Assembly (NCBI RefSeq): GCF_014206975.1
Contig: NZ_JACHOU010000006.1
Span: forward strand, 184,424 to 248,423
Direction: 5' to 3'
Length of the DNA stretch: 64,000 nt
Source: Aminobacter aganoensis
Lineage (GTDB): Bacteria > Pseudomonadota > Alphaproteobacteria > Rhizobiales > Rhizobiaceae
Part shown: in pieces, positions 1 to 9,198 of the stretch
Position numbering within the stretch: the first letter of the stretch is position 1
Layout of the letters: every line of letters starts with the position of its first letter
Notes under the pieces: generated by a model
Seen by the model: only the letters and a program-made list of their open reading frames with translations
Told to the model about the DNA's origin: nothing
The model's database searches: none
Translations under genes and position numbers: made by a program

Positions 1-276
1 GGTGAGCCAGGCGGTGAAGCTCGGCTCGATGGGCAGCATCAGCGGCAAAATGAGCACATCGGAGGCGCCGGCCGCGCGCAATGAACCAAGCGCCTCGCGC
101 AGCGACGGCGTGCCTTGCTCGGTGAAGCCAAAACTGGCACCGGCGACGCCCGGCAGCGCGGCTACCAGATCGGCAAGCTGTTGCATCTGCCTGTAGGGCG
201 CGGCGGCAAAAGCCGATTTGGCGACCAGCAGCATGTGCCTTTGCGGCGCAGCATTGTTTTCGGTTGTGTTCGACAC
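1..276 (-). CDS. CbiX/sirohydrochlorin-chelatase-like protein, 3' end cut by the window edge
   Basis: The first 92 codons of a gene that runs off the window. The protein reads MSNTTENN..., then a beta-strand LLVAKSAF, a helix, and the repeat LREALGSLRAAGASDVLILPLML. This has the overall pattern of the CbiX/SirB class II chelatase fold, which inserts metal into sirohydrochlorin-type tetrapyrroles. In the family the first strand normally ends in H-G-S/T-R and supplies a metal-binding His; here that spot reads A-K-S-A, so normal chelatase chemistry at this site is doubtful. The GTG start at 276-274 is chosen because AGGGA lies just upstream, and because the upstream hairpin and cobalamin riboswitch are arranged to control exactly this start. 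B12 control supports a role in cobalamin or cobalt metabolism. The family call is by pattern only. Confidence 0.5.
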   Translation of the reverse strand, partial: MSNTTENNAAPQRHMLLVAKSAFAAAPYRQMQQLADLVAALPGVAGASFGFTEQGTPSLREALGSLRAAGASDVLILPLMLPIEPSFTAWLT

Positions 277-278
277 CT

Positions 279-308
279 GCAATCCCTGACCAGCCGTGGC
301 GGGATTGC
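279..308 (-). promoter_or_regulatory. Hairpin that can mask the ribosome binding site of the CbiX-like gene
   Basis: On the minus strand GCAATCCC (308-301) and GGGATTGC (286-279) are perfectly complementary over 8 bp with a 14-nt loop. The second arm contains the AGGGA Shine-Dalgarno of the GTG start at 276. It lies between the riboswitch aptamer and the gene, so it is a plausible translational expression platform. The pairing is seen directly; the regulatory role is inferred. Confidence 0.55.
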
Positions 309-394
309 GGCAACGCAGGCAGAAGCCGGCGCCGGGATGGCAACCGTTTCAACCGCGCTCCAGTGGTACACCCCGCCCACGGAACCTCACTTGG

Positions 395-630
395 TCAGGC
401 AGGTCTCCTGGCTCGCGGGTCGTTGCTTCATCGCCCGTCTTCCCGGCATCCATGCCAGTGACGTGGTGGGCAATGTGGCTATTCACCATTGGGGCATAAA
501 CTTTCCGAAAGCGGACACCGCTTTCCGAAAAACATGTCCCGACCGCTCACAGTTGCGGGGCAGCTTCGGCTTTGACCGAATTCCCTCTTAGCTCCCGCCC
601 GGAGGCGGGAGAACCATAACCGTGCGGCAA
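395..630 (-). ncRNA. Cobalamin (adenosylcobalamin) riboswitch aptamer
   Basis: The minus strand carries the conserved blocks of the cobalamin riboswitch in order: a GGTT-type 5' block, a GC-rich P2 stem (CTCCCGCC/GGCGGGAG, 592-611), the block AAGAGGGAA (about 580-589), the core GCTGCCCCGCAACTGTGAGCGG region (about 543-566), and the B12 box AGCCAGGAGACCTGCC (398-413). It sits after the 3' end of metH and points at the CbiX-like gene, so it controls that gene and not metH. The core has four C residues where five are usual. The 5' boundary is approximate. The 277-660 interval holds this element and the RBS hairpin and no other gene. Confidence 0.9.
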
Positions 631-660
631 GCTATAGGCGCGCGCCGCCAAGTCAAGCGG

Positions 661-3600
661 CTATTCGGCAGCCTCGGCGAAGGCCGCCGGCACGTAGTTG
701 AGGATCGGCGCGAGCCAGCGCTCGGCCTCCTGGAGCGACATGCCCTTGCGCCTGGCATAGTCCTCGACCTGGTCGCGCTCGACCTTGGCGACGCCGAAAT
801 AGTAGCTCTCGGGGTGCGCGAGATAGAGGCCCGACACCGACGAGCCCGGCCACATCGCCATGCTTTCGGTCAGCGCCACGCCGGCGTTGCTTTCGGCATC
901 GAGCAGCCTGAACAGCGTCGTCTTCTCGGTGTGGTCCGGCTGCGCCGGGTAGCCCGGCGCCGGGCGGATGCCGTGATAGGCCTCGCCGATCAGCTCGTCG
1001 CCCGACAGGTTTTCGTCTGTGGCATAGCCCCAGAACTCCTTGCGCACGCGCTCGTGCATGCGCTCGGCAAAGGCCTCGGCGAAGCGGTCGGCCAGCGCCT
1101 TGACCAGGATCGAGGAGTAGTCGTCGTTGGCGCGTTCGAAGCGCTCGGCAATCGCCACTTCCTCGATGCCCGCGGTCACCACGAAGCCGCCGACATAGTC
1201 GGCCTTGCCGCTGTCGAGAGGCGCGACGAAGTCGGACAGCGCGACATTCGGCCTGCCGTCGCGCTTGGTCAGCTGCTGGCGCAGGGTGAAGAAGCTCGCA
1301 AGTTCCTGCTTGCGGCTGTCATCCGTGAACAGCCTGATGTCGTCGCCGACGACATTGGCCGGCCAGAAGCCGATCACCGCCCTTGGCGCGAACCACTTCT
1401 CGTCGATGATCTTCTTCAACATCGCCTGGGCGTCTTCGAACAGCTGGCGCGCCGCCGGGCCCTGATGCTCGTCTTCGAGGATCTTCGGGTAGCGGCCCTT
1501 GAGCTCCCAGGTCTGGAAGAAAGGCGTCCAGTCGATGTAGCGGGCGAGCTCGGCGAGATCCCAGCTCTCGAACACCTTGGTTCCGAGGAAGCTCGGCTTC
1601 GGCGGCGCGTAGCCGGTCCAGTCGACCTTGTGCGCATTGGCGCGGGCCTTTGCCAGCGGCAGCCGCTGCTTGTCGGCCTCCGAGCGGGCATGGGCGTCGG
1701 CGACCTTCTTGTACTCCGCCTGCACGGTTTCGACGTAGCCGCCCCTGGCCTCCGGCGAAAGCAGGTTGGAGACCACCCCGACCGCGCGGCTGGCATCGGT
1801 GACATAGACTGCCTGGCCGCGCTCGTAGCGCGGATGGATCTTCACCGCCGTGTGGACGCGGCTGGTGGTGGCGCCGCCGATCAGCAGCGGAATGTCGAAG
1901 CCCTCGCGCTCCATCTCGGCGGCGACATGCGCCATCTCGTCGAGCGACGGCGTGATCAGGCCGGACAGGCCGATGATGTCGACCTTCTCGTCCTTCGCGA
2001 CCTGCAGGATCTTGGTTGCCGGCACCATGACGCCGAGATCAATGATCTCGTAGTTGTTGCAGGCAAGGACCACGCCGACGATGTTCTTGCCGATGTCATG
2101 GACGTCGCCCTTGACCGTCGCCATCAAGATCTTGCCGGCGCTCCGGCGCTCGCCGGTGTCGATGCCCTTGGCGGCGTTGGCGGCCTTTTCTGCCTCCATG
2201 TGCGGCAGCAGCCCGGCCACCGCCTGCTTCATGACGCGGGCCGACTTCACCACCTGGGGCAGGAACATCTTGCCGGCGCCGAACAGGTCGCCGACGACGT
2301 TCATGCCGGCCATCAGCGGTCCTTCGATGACATGCAGCGGACGCTCCGCCTTCAGCCTGGCCTCTTCGGTGTCGGCGTCGATGAACTCGGTGATGCCGTT
2401 GACCAGCGCGTGGCTGATGCGCTGCTCGACCGCCCAGTCGCGCCAGGCGAGGTCGCGCTCCTTGGCTTCCTTGCCAGCCGTGCCCTTGTAGCGCTCGGCC
2501 AGTTCGAGAAGGCGTTCCGTCGCCGTGCCGCCGGCCTTGGGCAGCCGGTTGAGAACGACGTCCTCGCAGGCTTCGCGCAGTTCCGGATCGATCGATTCAT
2601 AGACCGCCAACTGGCCGGCATTGACGATGCCCATGTCCATGCCTGCCTGGATGCAGTGGTACAGGAACACGGCATGCATCGCCTCGCGCACGGGTTCGTT
2701 GCCGCGGAACGAGAAAGACAGGTTGGACACGCCGCCCGACACGTGGACGTGCGGCAGGGTGCGAGTGATCTCCCGCGTCGCCTCGATGAAGTCGACGCCG
2801 TAATTGTCGTGCTCCTCGATGCCGGTGGCCACCGCGAAGATGTTGGGATCGAAGATGATGTCCTCGGGCGCGAATCCGGCCTGCTCGGTCAGCAGCTTGT
2901 AGGCGCGGGTGCAGATCTCGACCTTGCGCGCCTTGGTGTCGGCCTGGCCCTGCTCGTCGAAGGCCATGACGACCACGGCGGCACCATAGGCGCGGCACAG
3001 GCGTGCGTGATGCAGGAAGGCTTCCTCGCCTTCCTTCATCGAAATGGAATTGACAATCGCCTTGCCCTGCACGCACTTCAGCCCGGCCTCGATGACGTCC
3101 CACTTGGAGCTGTCGATCATGACCGGCACGCGCGCGATGTCGGGTTCGGCGGCGATCAGGTTGAGATACTCGACCATCGCCTTCTTCGAATCGATCAGGC
3201 CCTCGTCCATGTTGATGTCGATGATCTGGGCGCCGTTGGCGACCTGGTCGCGCGCGACTTCGAGCGCCGCCGCATAGTCGCCCGCCGTGATCAGCTTGCG
3301 GAACTTGGCCGAGCCGGTGACGTTGGTGCGCTCGCCGACATTGACGAACGGAATCTCGTCGGTGAGCGTGAACGGCTCGAGGCCCGACAGCCGCATCTGC
3401 GGCTTCAGTTCCGGCAATTGGCGCGGCGGATGCTTGGCCACCGCTTCGGCGATGGCCCGGATGTGCTCCGGCGTCGAGCCGCAGCAACCGCCGGCGACGT
3501 TGATCAGGCCTTCCCTGGCGAACTCCTCGACCTGGGCGGCCATGAATTCCGGGCTCTCGTCATACTGGCCGAAGGCGTTGGGCAGGCCGGCATTGGGATA

Positions 3601-4470
3601 GGCGCAGGTGAAGGCCTCGGCGACGTCGGACAATTCGGACAGATGCGGCCGCATGGCATTGGCGCCGAGCGCGCAGTTCAAGCCGACGGTGAACGGGTTG
3701 GCGTGGCGCACCGAGTTCCAGAACGCGGTCGGCGTCTGGCCGGACAGCGTTCGGCCGGAAAGGTCGGTGATGGTGCCGGAGATCATCACCGGCAGGCGCA
3801 CGCCTTTTTCGATGAAGATCTCCTCGCAGGCGAAGATCGCCGCCTTGGCGTTCAGCGTGTCGAAGATGGTCTCGATCAGGATGATGTCCGAGCCGCCGTC
3901 GATCAGGCCGCGCAACTGCTCGCCATAGGCGATGCGCAGGTCGTCGAAGCTGACGGCGCGGTAGCCGGGATTGTTGACGTCGGGCGAGATCGAGGCGGTG
4001 CGGTTGGTCGGCCCGAGCGCGCCGGCGACGAAGCGGCGCTTGCCGTCCTCCTGCTGCGCCCGGATCGCCGCGCGGCGCACCAGCCGCGCACCGTCGCGGT
4101 TGAGCTCATAGACCATGTCTTCCATGCCGTAGTCGGCCTGGGCGATCGAGGTCGACGAAAACGTGTTGGTCTCGATGATGTCGGCGCCGGCCTTGGCGTA
4201 TTTGTAGTGGATCTCCTCGATCGCCCTGGGCTGGGTCAGGATCAAGAGGTCGTTGTTGCCCTGCTGGTGGCAGGCGCAACCGCCGAAGCGGTCGCCGCGG
4301 AAATGGTCCTCATTGAAGCCCAAGCCCTGGATCTGGGTGCCCATGGCGCCATCGAGGACGAGTATGCGTTCGCGTGCCGCCGCCTTGAGCGCAGCCATCA
4401 CCTCCGCCCCATCCGACTTGACGGACACGGCTCCGAAAAGAGCGTCGAGGGGGGAAGCGTTTTGCGACAT
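661..4470 (-). CDS. metH: Cobalamin-dependent methionine synthase MetH
   Basis: Transfers the methyl group of 5-methyltetrahydrofolate to homocysteine through methylcobalamin, making methionine in the cytosol. The 1269-residue protein has all four modules: the homocysteine domain with zinc ligands Cys266 (GLNCALG) and Cys329-Cys330 (GGCCGST), the pterin domain (from about residue 375, [12 protein letters not shown]), the cap and B12 domain with the axial ligand His791 in GDVHDIGKN, and a C-terminal AdoMet reactivation domain (about 930-1260). Length is normal (E. coli 1227). The ATG at 4470 follows AAAGGACG; the open frame continues upstream but without family similarity. It stands alone, without metF next to it. 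A 9-bp-arm palindrome at 4504-4523 is the likely operator. Confidence 0.97.
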   Translation of the reverse strand: MSQNASPLDALFGAVSVKSDGAEVMAALKAAARERILVLDGAMGTQIQGLGFNEDHFRGDRFGGCACHQQGNNDLLILTQPRAIEEIHYKYAKAGADIIETNTFSSTSIAQADYGMEDMVYELNRDGARLVRRAAIRAQQEDGKRRFVAGALGPTNRTASISPDVNNPGYRAVSFDDLRIAYGEQLRGLIDGGSDIILIETIFDTLNAKAAIFACEEIFIEKGVRLPVMISGTITDLSGRTLSGQTPTAFWNSVRHANPFTVGLNCALGANAMRPHLSELSDVAEAFTCAYPNAGLPNAFGQYDESPEFMAAQVEEFAREGLINVAGGCCGSTPEHIRAIAEAVAKHPPRQLPELKPQMRLSGLEPFTLTDEIPFVNVGERTNVTGSAKFRKLITAGDYAAALEVARDQVANGAQIIDINMDEGLIDSKKAMVEYLNLIAAEPDIARVPVMIDSSKWDVIEAGLKCVQGKAIVNSISMKEGEEAFLHHARLCRAYGAAVVVMAFDEQGQADTKARKVEICTRAYKLLTEQAGFAPEDIIFDPNIFAVATGIEEHDNYGVDFIEATREITRTLPHVHVSGGVSNLSFSFRGNEPVREAMHAVFLYHCIQAGMDMGIVNAGQLAVYESIDPELREACEDVVLNRLPKAGGTATERLLELAERYKGTAGKEAKERDLAWRDWAVEQRISHALVNGITEFIDADTEEARLKAERPLHVIEGPLMAGMNVVGDLFGAGKMFLPQVVKSARVMKQAVAGLLPHMEAEKAANAAKGIDTGERRSAGKILMATVKGDVHDIGKNIVGVVLACNNYEIIDLGVMVPATKILQVAKDEKVDIIGLSGLITPSLDEMAHVAAEMEREGFDIPLLIGGATTSRVHTAVKIHPRYERGQAVYVTDASRAVGVVSNLLSPEARGGYVETVQAEYKKVADAHARSEADKQRLPLAKARANAHKVDWTGYAPPKPSFLGTKVFESWDLAELARYIDWTPFFQTWELKGRYPKILEDEHQGPAARQLFEDAQAMLKKIIDEKWFAPRAVIGFWPANVVGDDIRLFTDDSRKQELASFFTLRQQLTKRDGRPNVALSDFVAPLDSGKADYVGGFVVTAGIEEVAIAERFERANDDYSSILVKALADRFAEAFAERMHERVRKEFWGYATDENLSGDELIGEAYHGIRPAPGYPAQPDHTEKTTLFRLLDAESNAGVALTESMAMWPGSSVSGLYLAHPESYYFGVAKVERDQVEDYARRKGMSLQEAERWLAPILNYVPAAFAEAAE

Positions 4471-4503
4471 TTTACGTCCTTTCGGCGACAAAGCCGTCAG
4501 GTC

Positions 4504-4523
4504 ACATAAAGACATCTTTATGT
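4504..4523. promoter_or_regulatory. Palindromic operator upstream of metH, SahR-type candidate
   Basis: ACATAAAGA and TCTTTATGT form a perfect 9-bp inverted repeat separated by CA, 34 bases upstream of the metH start. It resembles the ATAAAGA-TCTTTAT type of site associated with ArsR-family methionine-cycle regulators (SahR) in Proteobacteria. The match to that regulator is from memory and not verified; the palindrome itself is plain in the sequence. It could also serve the divergent diguanylate cyclase gene 207 bases away. Confidence 0.5.
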
Positions 4524-4729
4524 CAATATGTCGATAGCCCAAACAAACGCAATTGTCGTTCCGTCCGGCCCTGTCGGCGTCCGTGCCGGCTGGCCCAACT
4601 CTTTGTGCAGGACGGCCAATGCATCGGCTTCCACGGCTGCAGACGTTGACAATTTGGAAGGCTTTTTCGGTCCATTGCCACTTCTGGTAGCGGCGCAAAC
4701 TGGGTTGCATTCTCGGGAGTACGTGCAAG

Positions 4730-6721
4730 TTGGCCATGCAAGCAAGACAGGTCGGGCAACGCGGTCTGAACGGCCATCTCTTTGCGCTGGCGCTGGTCTG
4801 CCTCCTCCCCGTCGTCGCGATCTCCGGTCTCGCGGTCTGGCACGCCGGACACGCCTACAAGAAGACGGCCGTCGCCAGGCTGAACGACACCGCCCGCACA
4901 CTCGCCGGCGCCATCGAAGGCGAATTGCAGGGGCGCATCGCCACCTTTGCGGCCCTGGCTTCGTCCTGGGAGCATGCTCCCGCAGATTCGTCGCCGATGC
5001 CTGCAGACGTGGCCGCCAGGATCGGCATTGGCGGGGACGTGGCGCTGGTCGAGGAAGAACGGGCGGACTATCTGCCGGCAGTCGCACCGACCGTGGCGGG
5101 GGCTGCCCTGGCCGCCTTGCAGAGCCAGGCACCCGTCATCTCGAACATCGTCATCAAGGAAAACAAGCCAGTGCTGTCGCTGGCCCTGCCCGTCGCCGGC
5201 CCCAACGGCGACCGTGCCGCATTCGTCCTCTCGACCTCCCCCACCGAGCTCGTGCAGACGCTTCAACGGGGGGAGCGCTCGCTGACCGACATCCTCGTTG
5301 CCGTGACCGACGGCAACGGCCGCATCGTCGCCCGCTCGCGAAATCCGGAGAAGTACGTCGGCGAGCTCGTTCCCGACTGGCCGAAGGTTCAGGCGAAGAG
5401 CACCGATTCCGGGCTGTTCGAGGCAAAGACGATCGAAGGTTTTCCGATCGTGCTGTCGTATCACAAGCTGCAGGGCACCCCGGGCTGGGTGGTCGTCGTC
5501 GGCGAGCCTGTCGGCGTTTTCACCGCGCGCTGGCGCGACCCGATCATGGGACTCCTGCTCGGTGCAACCGTGGCGATCTGCCTGGCGCTGGCCATCGCCG
5601 TCTGGCTCGGCCGCCGCATCCTCCAGCCGGTGCAGGCGCTGGTCGCGCACAGCAATGCCATCGCCGAAGGCTCCCAACCCGGCAATCCGGTGCCGCCGTC
5701 ATCCATCCGCGAGTTCGAGATCCTGAGGCTCAGCTTCGAAAGGGCCGAAAAGGCCCTGCGCAACGAAAAGCATCGCTACCGCGTCATCGCCGAGGCCGGC
5801 GCCATCGTGCTTTGGCGGCGCTCGATGGCAGACGGGGTCGGCTCGGCCACCGGCTGGGAGCAACTGACCGGCAGGCCTGCAAGCGAGGTCGTGGGTCAGG
5901 ACTGGGTCGATGCCATCCATCCCGAGGACAGGCCGGTAACGTCGGCCGCCTGGGGCAAGGCCATGGCCGAGACGATGCCGCTGGATGTCGAGTTCCGCCT
6001 GAAGGTGCAGGATGACCGCTGGCTTTGGGTGCGCTCGCAGGGCTCTCCGGTCATCGGCGACGATGGCAATGTCAGCGAATGGGTCGGGGTCATCGAGGAC
6101 ATCGATGCGCGCAAGCGCGACGAGGCCCGCATCGCCCACATGGCCCATCACGACGGGCTGACCGGGCTCGGCAACCGCACCCTGTTCCGGCAGCGGCTCA
6201 AGGCCGCGGCGGAACAGGCAGCCGGCACGATGCAAGGCGCCCTGCTCTGCCTCGACCTCGACAGGTTCAAGCAGGTCAACGATACGCTTGGCCACCCCGT
6301 CGGCGACGCCCTCCTGTGCGTGGTCGCCGACAGATTGCGAAACTGCACCGACGCTGCCGATTGCGTCGCCCGCATCGGCGGCGACGAATTCTCGATCGTT
6401 CAGATGGACGCCAACCAGCCAGAGGCCGCCGCAGCGCTTGGCACCAGGCTGGTCGAAGCGCTGTGCGAGCCCTACGACATCGACGGCCACGAGATCGTCA
6501 TTGGCGCCAGCGTCGGCATCACGCTGCTGGACGGCGAGCGCAAGGATATCCGGACCTATCTCAAGCGCGCCGACCAGGCCCTCTATCGTGCCAAGGACCT
6601 TGGCCGCGGCCGCATCGCCTTTTTCGAGCAGGACGAGCTTCTGGCGCAGATGTCGCGTCTGGTCGAGCGCGACAAGGCAACCCAAGCCCTCCTGCCAGAC
6701 AGCGCCCGCGTTTCAAGCTAA
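4730..6721 (+). CDS. Membrane diguanylate cyclase with Cache-like sensor, PAS and GGDEF domains
   Basis: Makes cyclic di-GMP from two GTP. Order of parts in 663 residues: TM helix (about 17-37), periplasmic Cache/CHASE-like sensor region (about 40-265), TM helix (about 268-290) followed by a HAMP-like linker, PAS fold (about 350-465), and the GGDEF domain with the intact active-site GGDEF at residues 550-554 ([10 protein letters not shown]). The usual inhibitory I-site RxxD just before it reads DAAD, so feedback inhibition by c-di-GMP at that site is probably lost. There is no EAL domain. The TTG at 4730 lies 10 bases after GGGAG; the ATG at 4736 is an alternative start two codons in. Convergent with the GMC gene (33-bp gap). 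The sensed ligand is unknown. Confidence 0.9.
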   Translation: MAMQARQVGQRGLNGHLFALALVCLLPVVAISGLAVWHAGHAYKKTAVARLNDTARTLAGAIEGELQGRIATFAALASSWEHAPADSSPMPADVAARIGIGGDVALVEEERADYLPAVAPTVAGAALAALQSQAPVISNIVIKENKPVLSLALPVAGPNGDRAAFVLSTSPTELVQTLQRGERSLTDILVAVTDGNGRIVARSRNPEKYVGELVPDWPKVQAKSTDSGLFEAKTIEGFPIVLSYHKLQGTPGWVVVVGEPVGVFTARWRDPIMGLLLGATVAICLALAIAVWLGRRILQPVQALVAHSNAIAEGSQPGNPVPPSSIREFEILRLSFERAEKALRNEKHRYRVIAEAGAIVLWRRSMADGVGSATGWEQLTGRPASEVVGQDWVDAIHPEDRPVTSAAWGKAMAETMPLDVEFRLKVQDDRWLWVRSQGSPVIGDDGNVSEWVGVIEDIDARKRDEARIAHMAHHDGLTGLGNRTLFRQRLKAAAEQAAGTMQGALLCLDLDRFKQVNDTLGHPVGDALLCVVADRLRNCTDAADCVARIGGDEFSIVQMDANQPEAAAALGTRLVEALCEPYDIDGHEIVIGASVGITLLDGERKDIRTYLKRADQALYRAKDLGRGRIAFFEQDELLAQMSRLVERDKATQALLPDSARVSS

Positions 6722-6754
6722 GCACCGCCCGGCGCATGCCGGAGCCGCACCGCC

Positions 6755-8410
6755 TTACCGCACCTCGGCGCGCGCCCTTGGCCTGATATCGTTGCGCTCG
6801 TGGGCGAAGATCGCAGGCGGCAGCGGGTCGCGGTTGCGGATGATGTCGGCGCCCTTTTCACCGACCATGATCGTCGGCCCGTTGGTGTTGCAGGACGGCA
6901 CGCGCGGCATCACCGAGCTGTCGCAGACGCGCAAACCCTGGATGCCGTGCACCTTGAGCTCGAGGTCGACGACGGCCATGCCGTCGGTGCCCATCTTGCA
7001 AGTGCCGACGGGATGATGGTCGGTCTTGGCGTTGGCGCAGCCATAGTCGAACAGTTGGTCTTCCGTCACCACATTCGGCCCGGGCAGCCGCTCGGCCAGC
7101 ACGAACGGCTTGAGAGCTGCCTGCTGCATGATCTCGCGCGCGACCCTCAGGCCCTCGATCGACATCTTGCGGTCGTGCGGGTCGGCCCAATAGTTCGGGT
7201 CGATCAGCGGGGCCGCGGCCGGATCGCTTGAAGCCAGCCGCACCGTGCCGCGCGAACGCGGGTGCAGATAGGCCGAATTCAGCGTCACCCCGGCATTCTT
7301 GAGCCGGGCGACACCGGCCTCGATGCCGGAGCCCAAGCCAAGATGGAACTGGATGTCGGGCGAACGCGCTTCGGGATCGGCATACCAGAATCCGCCCGTC
7401 TCGAAGAGGCTCGACGTCACCGGGCCGGTGCGGAACAGCACATATTGCAGCCCGGCCCACAGCGTGCGGTGCAGCTTGGCGACGTTGTCGTAGGTGTGGT
7501 CGCCGGTGCATTCGGAGATGACGAACAGGTCGAGATGGTCCTGCATGTTCTCACCGACGCCCTTGAGGTCGTGCACGACAGGCACGCCGACGCTCTTCAG
7601 GTGGTCGGCCGGGCCGATGCCCGACTGCAGCAGGAGCTTCGGCGAGCCGATGGCGCCCGAGGACACCAGCACCTCGCGCTCGGCACGAATGATCTCTGTA
7701 CCGGTGCCACGCGCCACCTCGACACCCACGGCCCTACCCTTTTCGACCACGATGCGATTGACCCGCGCGCCCATGCGGACGGTCAGGTTGCGGCGATCCT
7801 TGATCGGCGAAAGATAGGCCATCGAGGCGGACGAACGGCGCTTGTTGCGCTGGGTCAGCTGGTAGAAGCCGACGCCGGCCTGCTGGCGGCCGTTGAAATC
7901 ATGGTTGTAGGGGATGCCCAGCTCCTGCCCGGCGCGGATATAGGCATCGCAGATCGGCAACGCCGCCGACGGCATCGACACGCCCAGCGGCCCGCCATAG
8001 GAATGGTAGTCGTCGGCAAAGCGCTGGTTGTCCTCGCAGCGCTTGAAATAGGGCAGCACCGAGCGGTAGTCCCAGCCGGTGCAGCCGTCCTCCCGGGCCC
8101 AGAGATCGTAATCCACCGCGTTGCCGCGCGTGTAGAGCTGGGCGTTGATGCTGGAGCCGCCGCCGATCACCTTGGCCTGGGTGTAGCGCAGCACGCGGTT
8201 CTTCATGTGCTTTTGCGGCACGGTTTCCCAGCCCCAGCTGGCCACGCCCTTGGTCATCTTGGCAAAGCCCGCCGGCATGTGGAACAGTGGGTTCCAGTCT
8301 CCGCCACCCGCTTCGAGCAGCAGCACGCGCACGTCCGCGTTCTCGCTCAGCCGGTTGGCCAGCACGCAGCCGGCGGGGCCTGCACCTGTGATGATGTAGT
8401 CGTAGGTCAT
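6755..8410 (-). CDS. GMC-family FAD-dependent dehydrogenase (choline/alcohol dehydrogenase type)
   Basis: Oxidises a hydroxyl group to a carbonyl with FAD. The 551-residue protein begins with the ADP-binding motif GAGPAG (8-13), followed by the GMC signature region GGGSSINAQLYTRG. It ends with the active-site pair: His in DHHPVGTCKMG (about 463) and Asn in SCNTNGPTIM (about 509). No signal peptide is visible, so the enzyme is probably cytoplasmic or on the inner face of the membrane. Family members of this size include choline dehydrogenase and AlkJ-type alcohol dehydrogenases. No betB or betI gene lies nearby, and the gene is last in the LacI-controlled sugar-type operon, so choline is not the favoured substrate. 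Confidence 0.85.
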   Translation of the reverse strand: MTYDYIITGAGPAGCVLANRLSENADVRVLLLEAGGGDWNPLFHMPAGFAKMTKGVASWGWETVPQKHMKNRVLRYTQAKVIGGGSSINAQLYTRGNAVDYDLWAREDGCTGWDYRSVLPYFKRCEDNQRFADDYHSYGGPLGVSMPSAALPICDAYIRAGQELGIPYNHDFNGRQQAGVGFYQLTQRNKRRSSASMAYLSPIKDRRNLTVRMGARVNRIVVEKGRAVGVEVARGTGTEIIRAEREVLVSSGAIGSPKLLLQSGIGPADHLKSVGVPVVHDLKGVGENMQDHLDLFVISECTGDHTYDNVAKLHRTLWAGLQYVLFRTGPVTSSLFETGGFWYADPEARSPDIQFHLGLGSGIEAGVARLKNAGVTLNSAYLHPRSRGTVRLASSDPAAAPLIDPNYWADPHDRKMSIEGLRVAREIMQQAALKPFVLAERLPGPNVVTEDQLFDYGCANAKTDHHPVGTCKMGTDGMAVVDLELKVHGIQGLRVCDSSVMPRVPSCNTNGPTIMVGEKGADIIRNRDPLPPAIFAHERNDIRPRARAEVR

Positions 8411-8421
8411 CCCGAAAACTC

Positions 8422-9198
8422 TCAGAGACGCGCGACGGACAATGCGCCGTCAGCCTTGATGATGGTGCCCGTGGCAAAGCCGAAGCTGCCGCCGGCAAGG
8501 GCTGCCGCGATGCGGCCGATGTCGTCGGGCTCGCCCCAGCGCCCGGCCGGAACCAGCCCGTCGCCGATCAGCCGGTCGTATTTGTCCTGGACCTTGGCCG
8601 TCATGTCGGAGCGGATGATGCCGGGGCGGATCTCGAACACGTCGATGCCGGAGCTCGCCAGCCGGAGCGTCAGGCCTTGGGTGAACGCGGCGAGGCCGGC
8701 CTTCGACATGCAGTAGTCGAGCCGCTCCGGCGAGGTCATCTCGGCCGAGATCGAGGTGATGTTGATGATCGAACGCCGCTGGCCCGGCTGCGACATGGCC
8801 AGCATCGCGCGCAGCACGGCCTGGGTGAAGAACACCGTGCCGCGCAGATTGACCGCCATGATGGCATCGAAATTCTCGGGCGTGAGGTCGAGGAAGTCGC
8901 CACGGACTTTCGAGGCGATGCCGGCATTGTTGACCAGGCAGTCGAGACGCCCGAAATGCTCGACGATCCTTTCGACCGTACCGGCGTGCCCCGTGATGTC
9001 GGCGAGGTCGGAGGCAACGAACAGCACTTTTGCCCCATACTTCGCCAGCCCCGACACCGCCTCGGCGGCGGCCTCGTCTTCCTCGCGGTCGGTGATGGCG
9101 AGGTCGAAGCCCGCTTCGGCCAACGCCTTCGCCACGGCAAGCCCGATGCCCCGGCGCGCGCCGGTCACCAGCGCCACGGGTTTCGCCTCCGCGCTCAT
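8422..9198 (-). CDS. Short-chain dehydrogenase/reductase (SDR)
   Basis: NAD(P)-dependent oxidoreductase of 258 residues acting on an alcohol, sugar or ketone. It has the classical features: TGARRGIG nucleotide-binding motif (about 12-19), NNAGI, a Ser in ITSISAE and the catalytic YxxxK as YCMSK. The start ATG at 9198 overlaps the stop of the upstream GMC gene (ATGA), which shows translational coupling. It sits between two GMC dehydrogenases, so it probably reduces or oxidises a keto or hydroxy intermediate of the same pathway. The substrate cannot be told from the sequence. Confidence 0.88.
   Translation of the reverse strand: MSAEAKPVALVTGARRGIGLAVAKALAEAGFDLAITDREEDEAAAEAVSGLAKYGAKVLFVASDLADITGHAGTVERIVEHFGRLDCLVNNAGIASKVRGDFLDLTPENFDAIMAVNLRGTVFFTQAVLRAMLAMSQPGQRRSIINITSISAEMTSPERLDYCMSKAGLAAFTQGLTLRLASSGIDVFEIRPGIIRSDMTAKVQDKYDRLIGDGLVPAGRWGEPDDIGRIAAALAGGSFGFATGTIIKADGALSVARL

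Noticed and set aside
592..611. Rho-independent terminator for metH (CTCCCGCC/GGCGGGAG)
   Set aside because: The hairpin sits exactly where the P2 stem of the cobalamin riboswitch belongs and has no T-tract on the metH strand.
622..4509. A 1295-codon open frame on the plus strand opposite metH
   Set aside because: It is a mirror of the high-GC metH coding strand, rich in Arg, Asp and Gly without any family features. metH is complete and certain.
6729..6742. Terminator between the diguanylate cyclase and GMC genes
   Set aside because: CCGGC-GCAT-GCCGG is only a 5-bp stem with no T-tract on either strand.
6755..8410. Choline dehydrogenase betA
   Set aside because: Only family-level similarity; no betB, betI or choline transporter beside it, and it lies in a LacI-controlled sugar-type operon.
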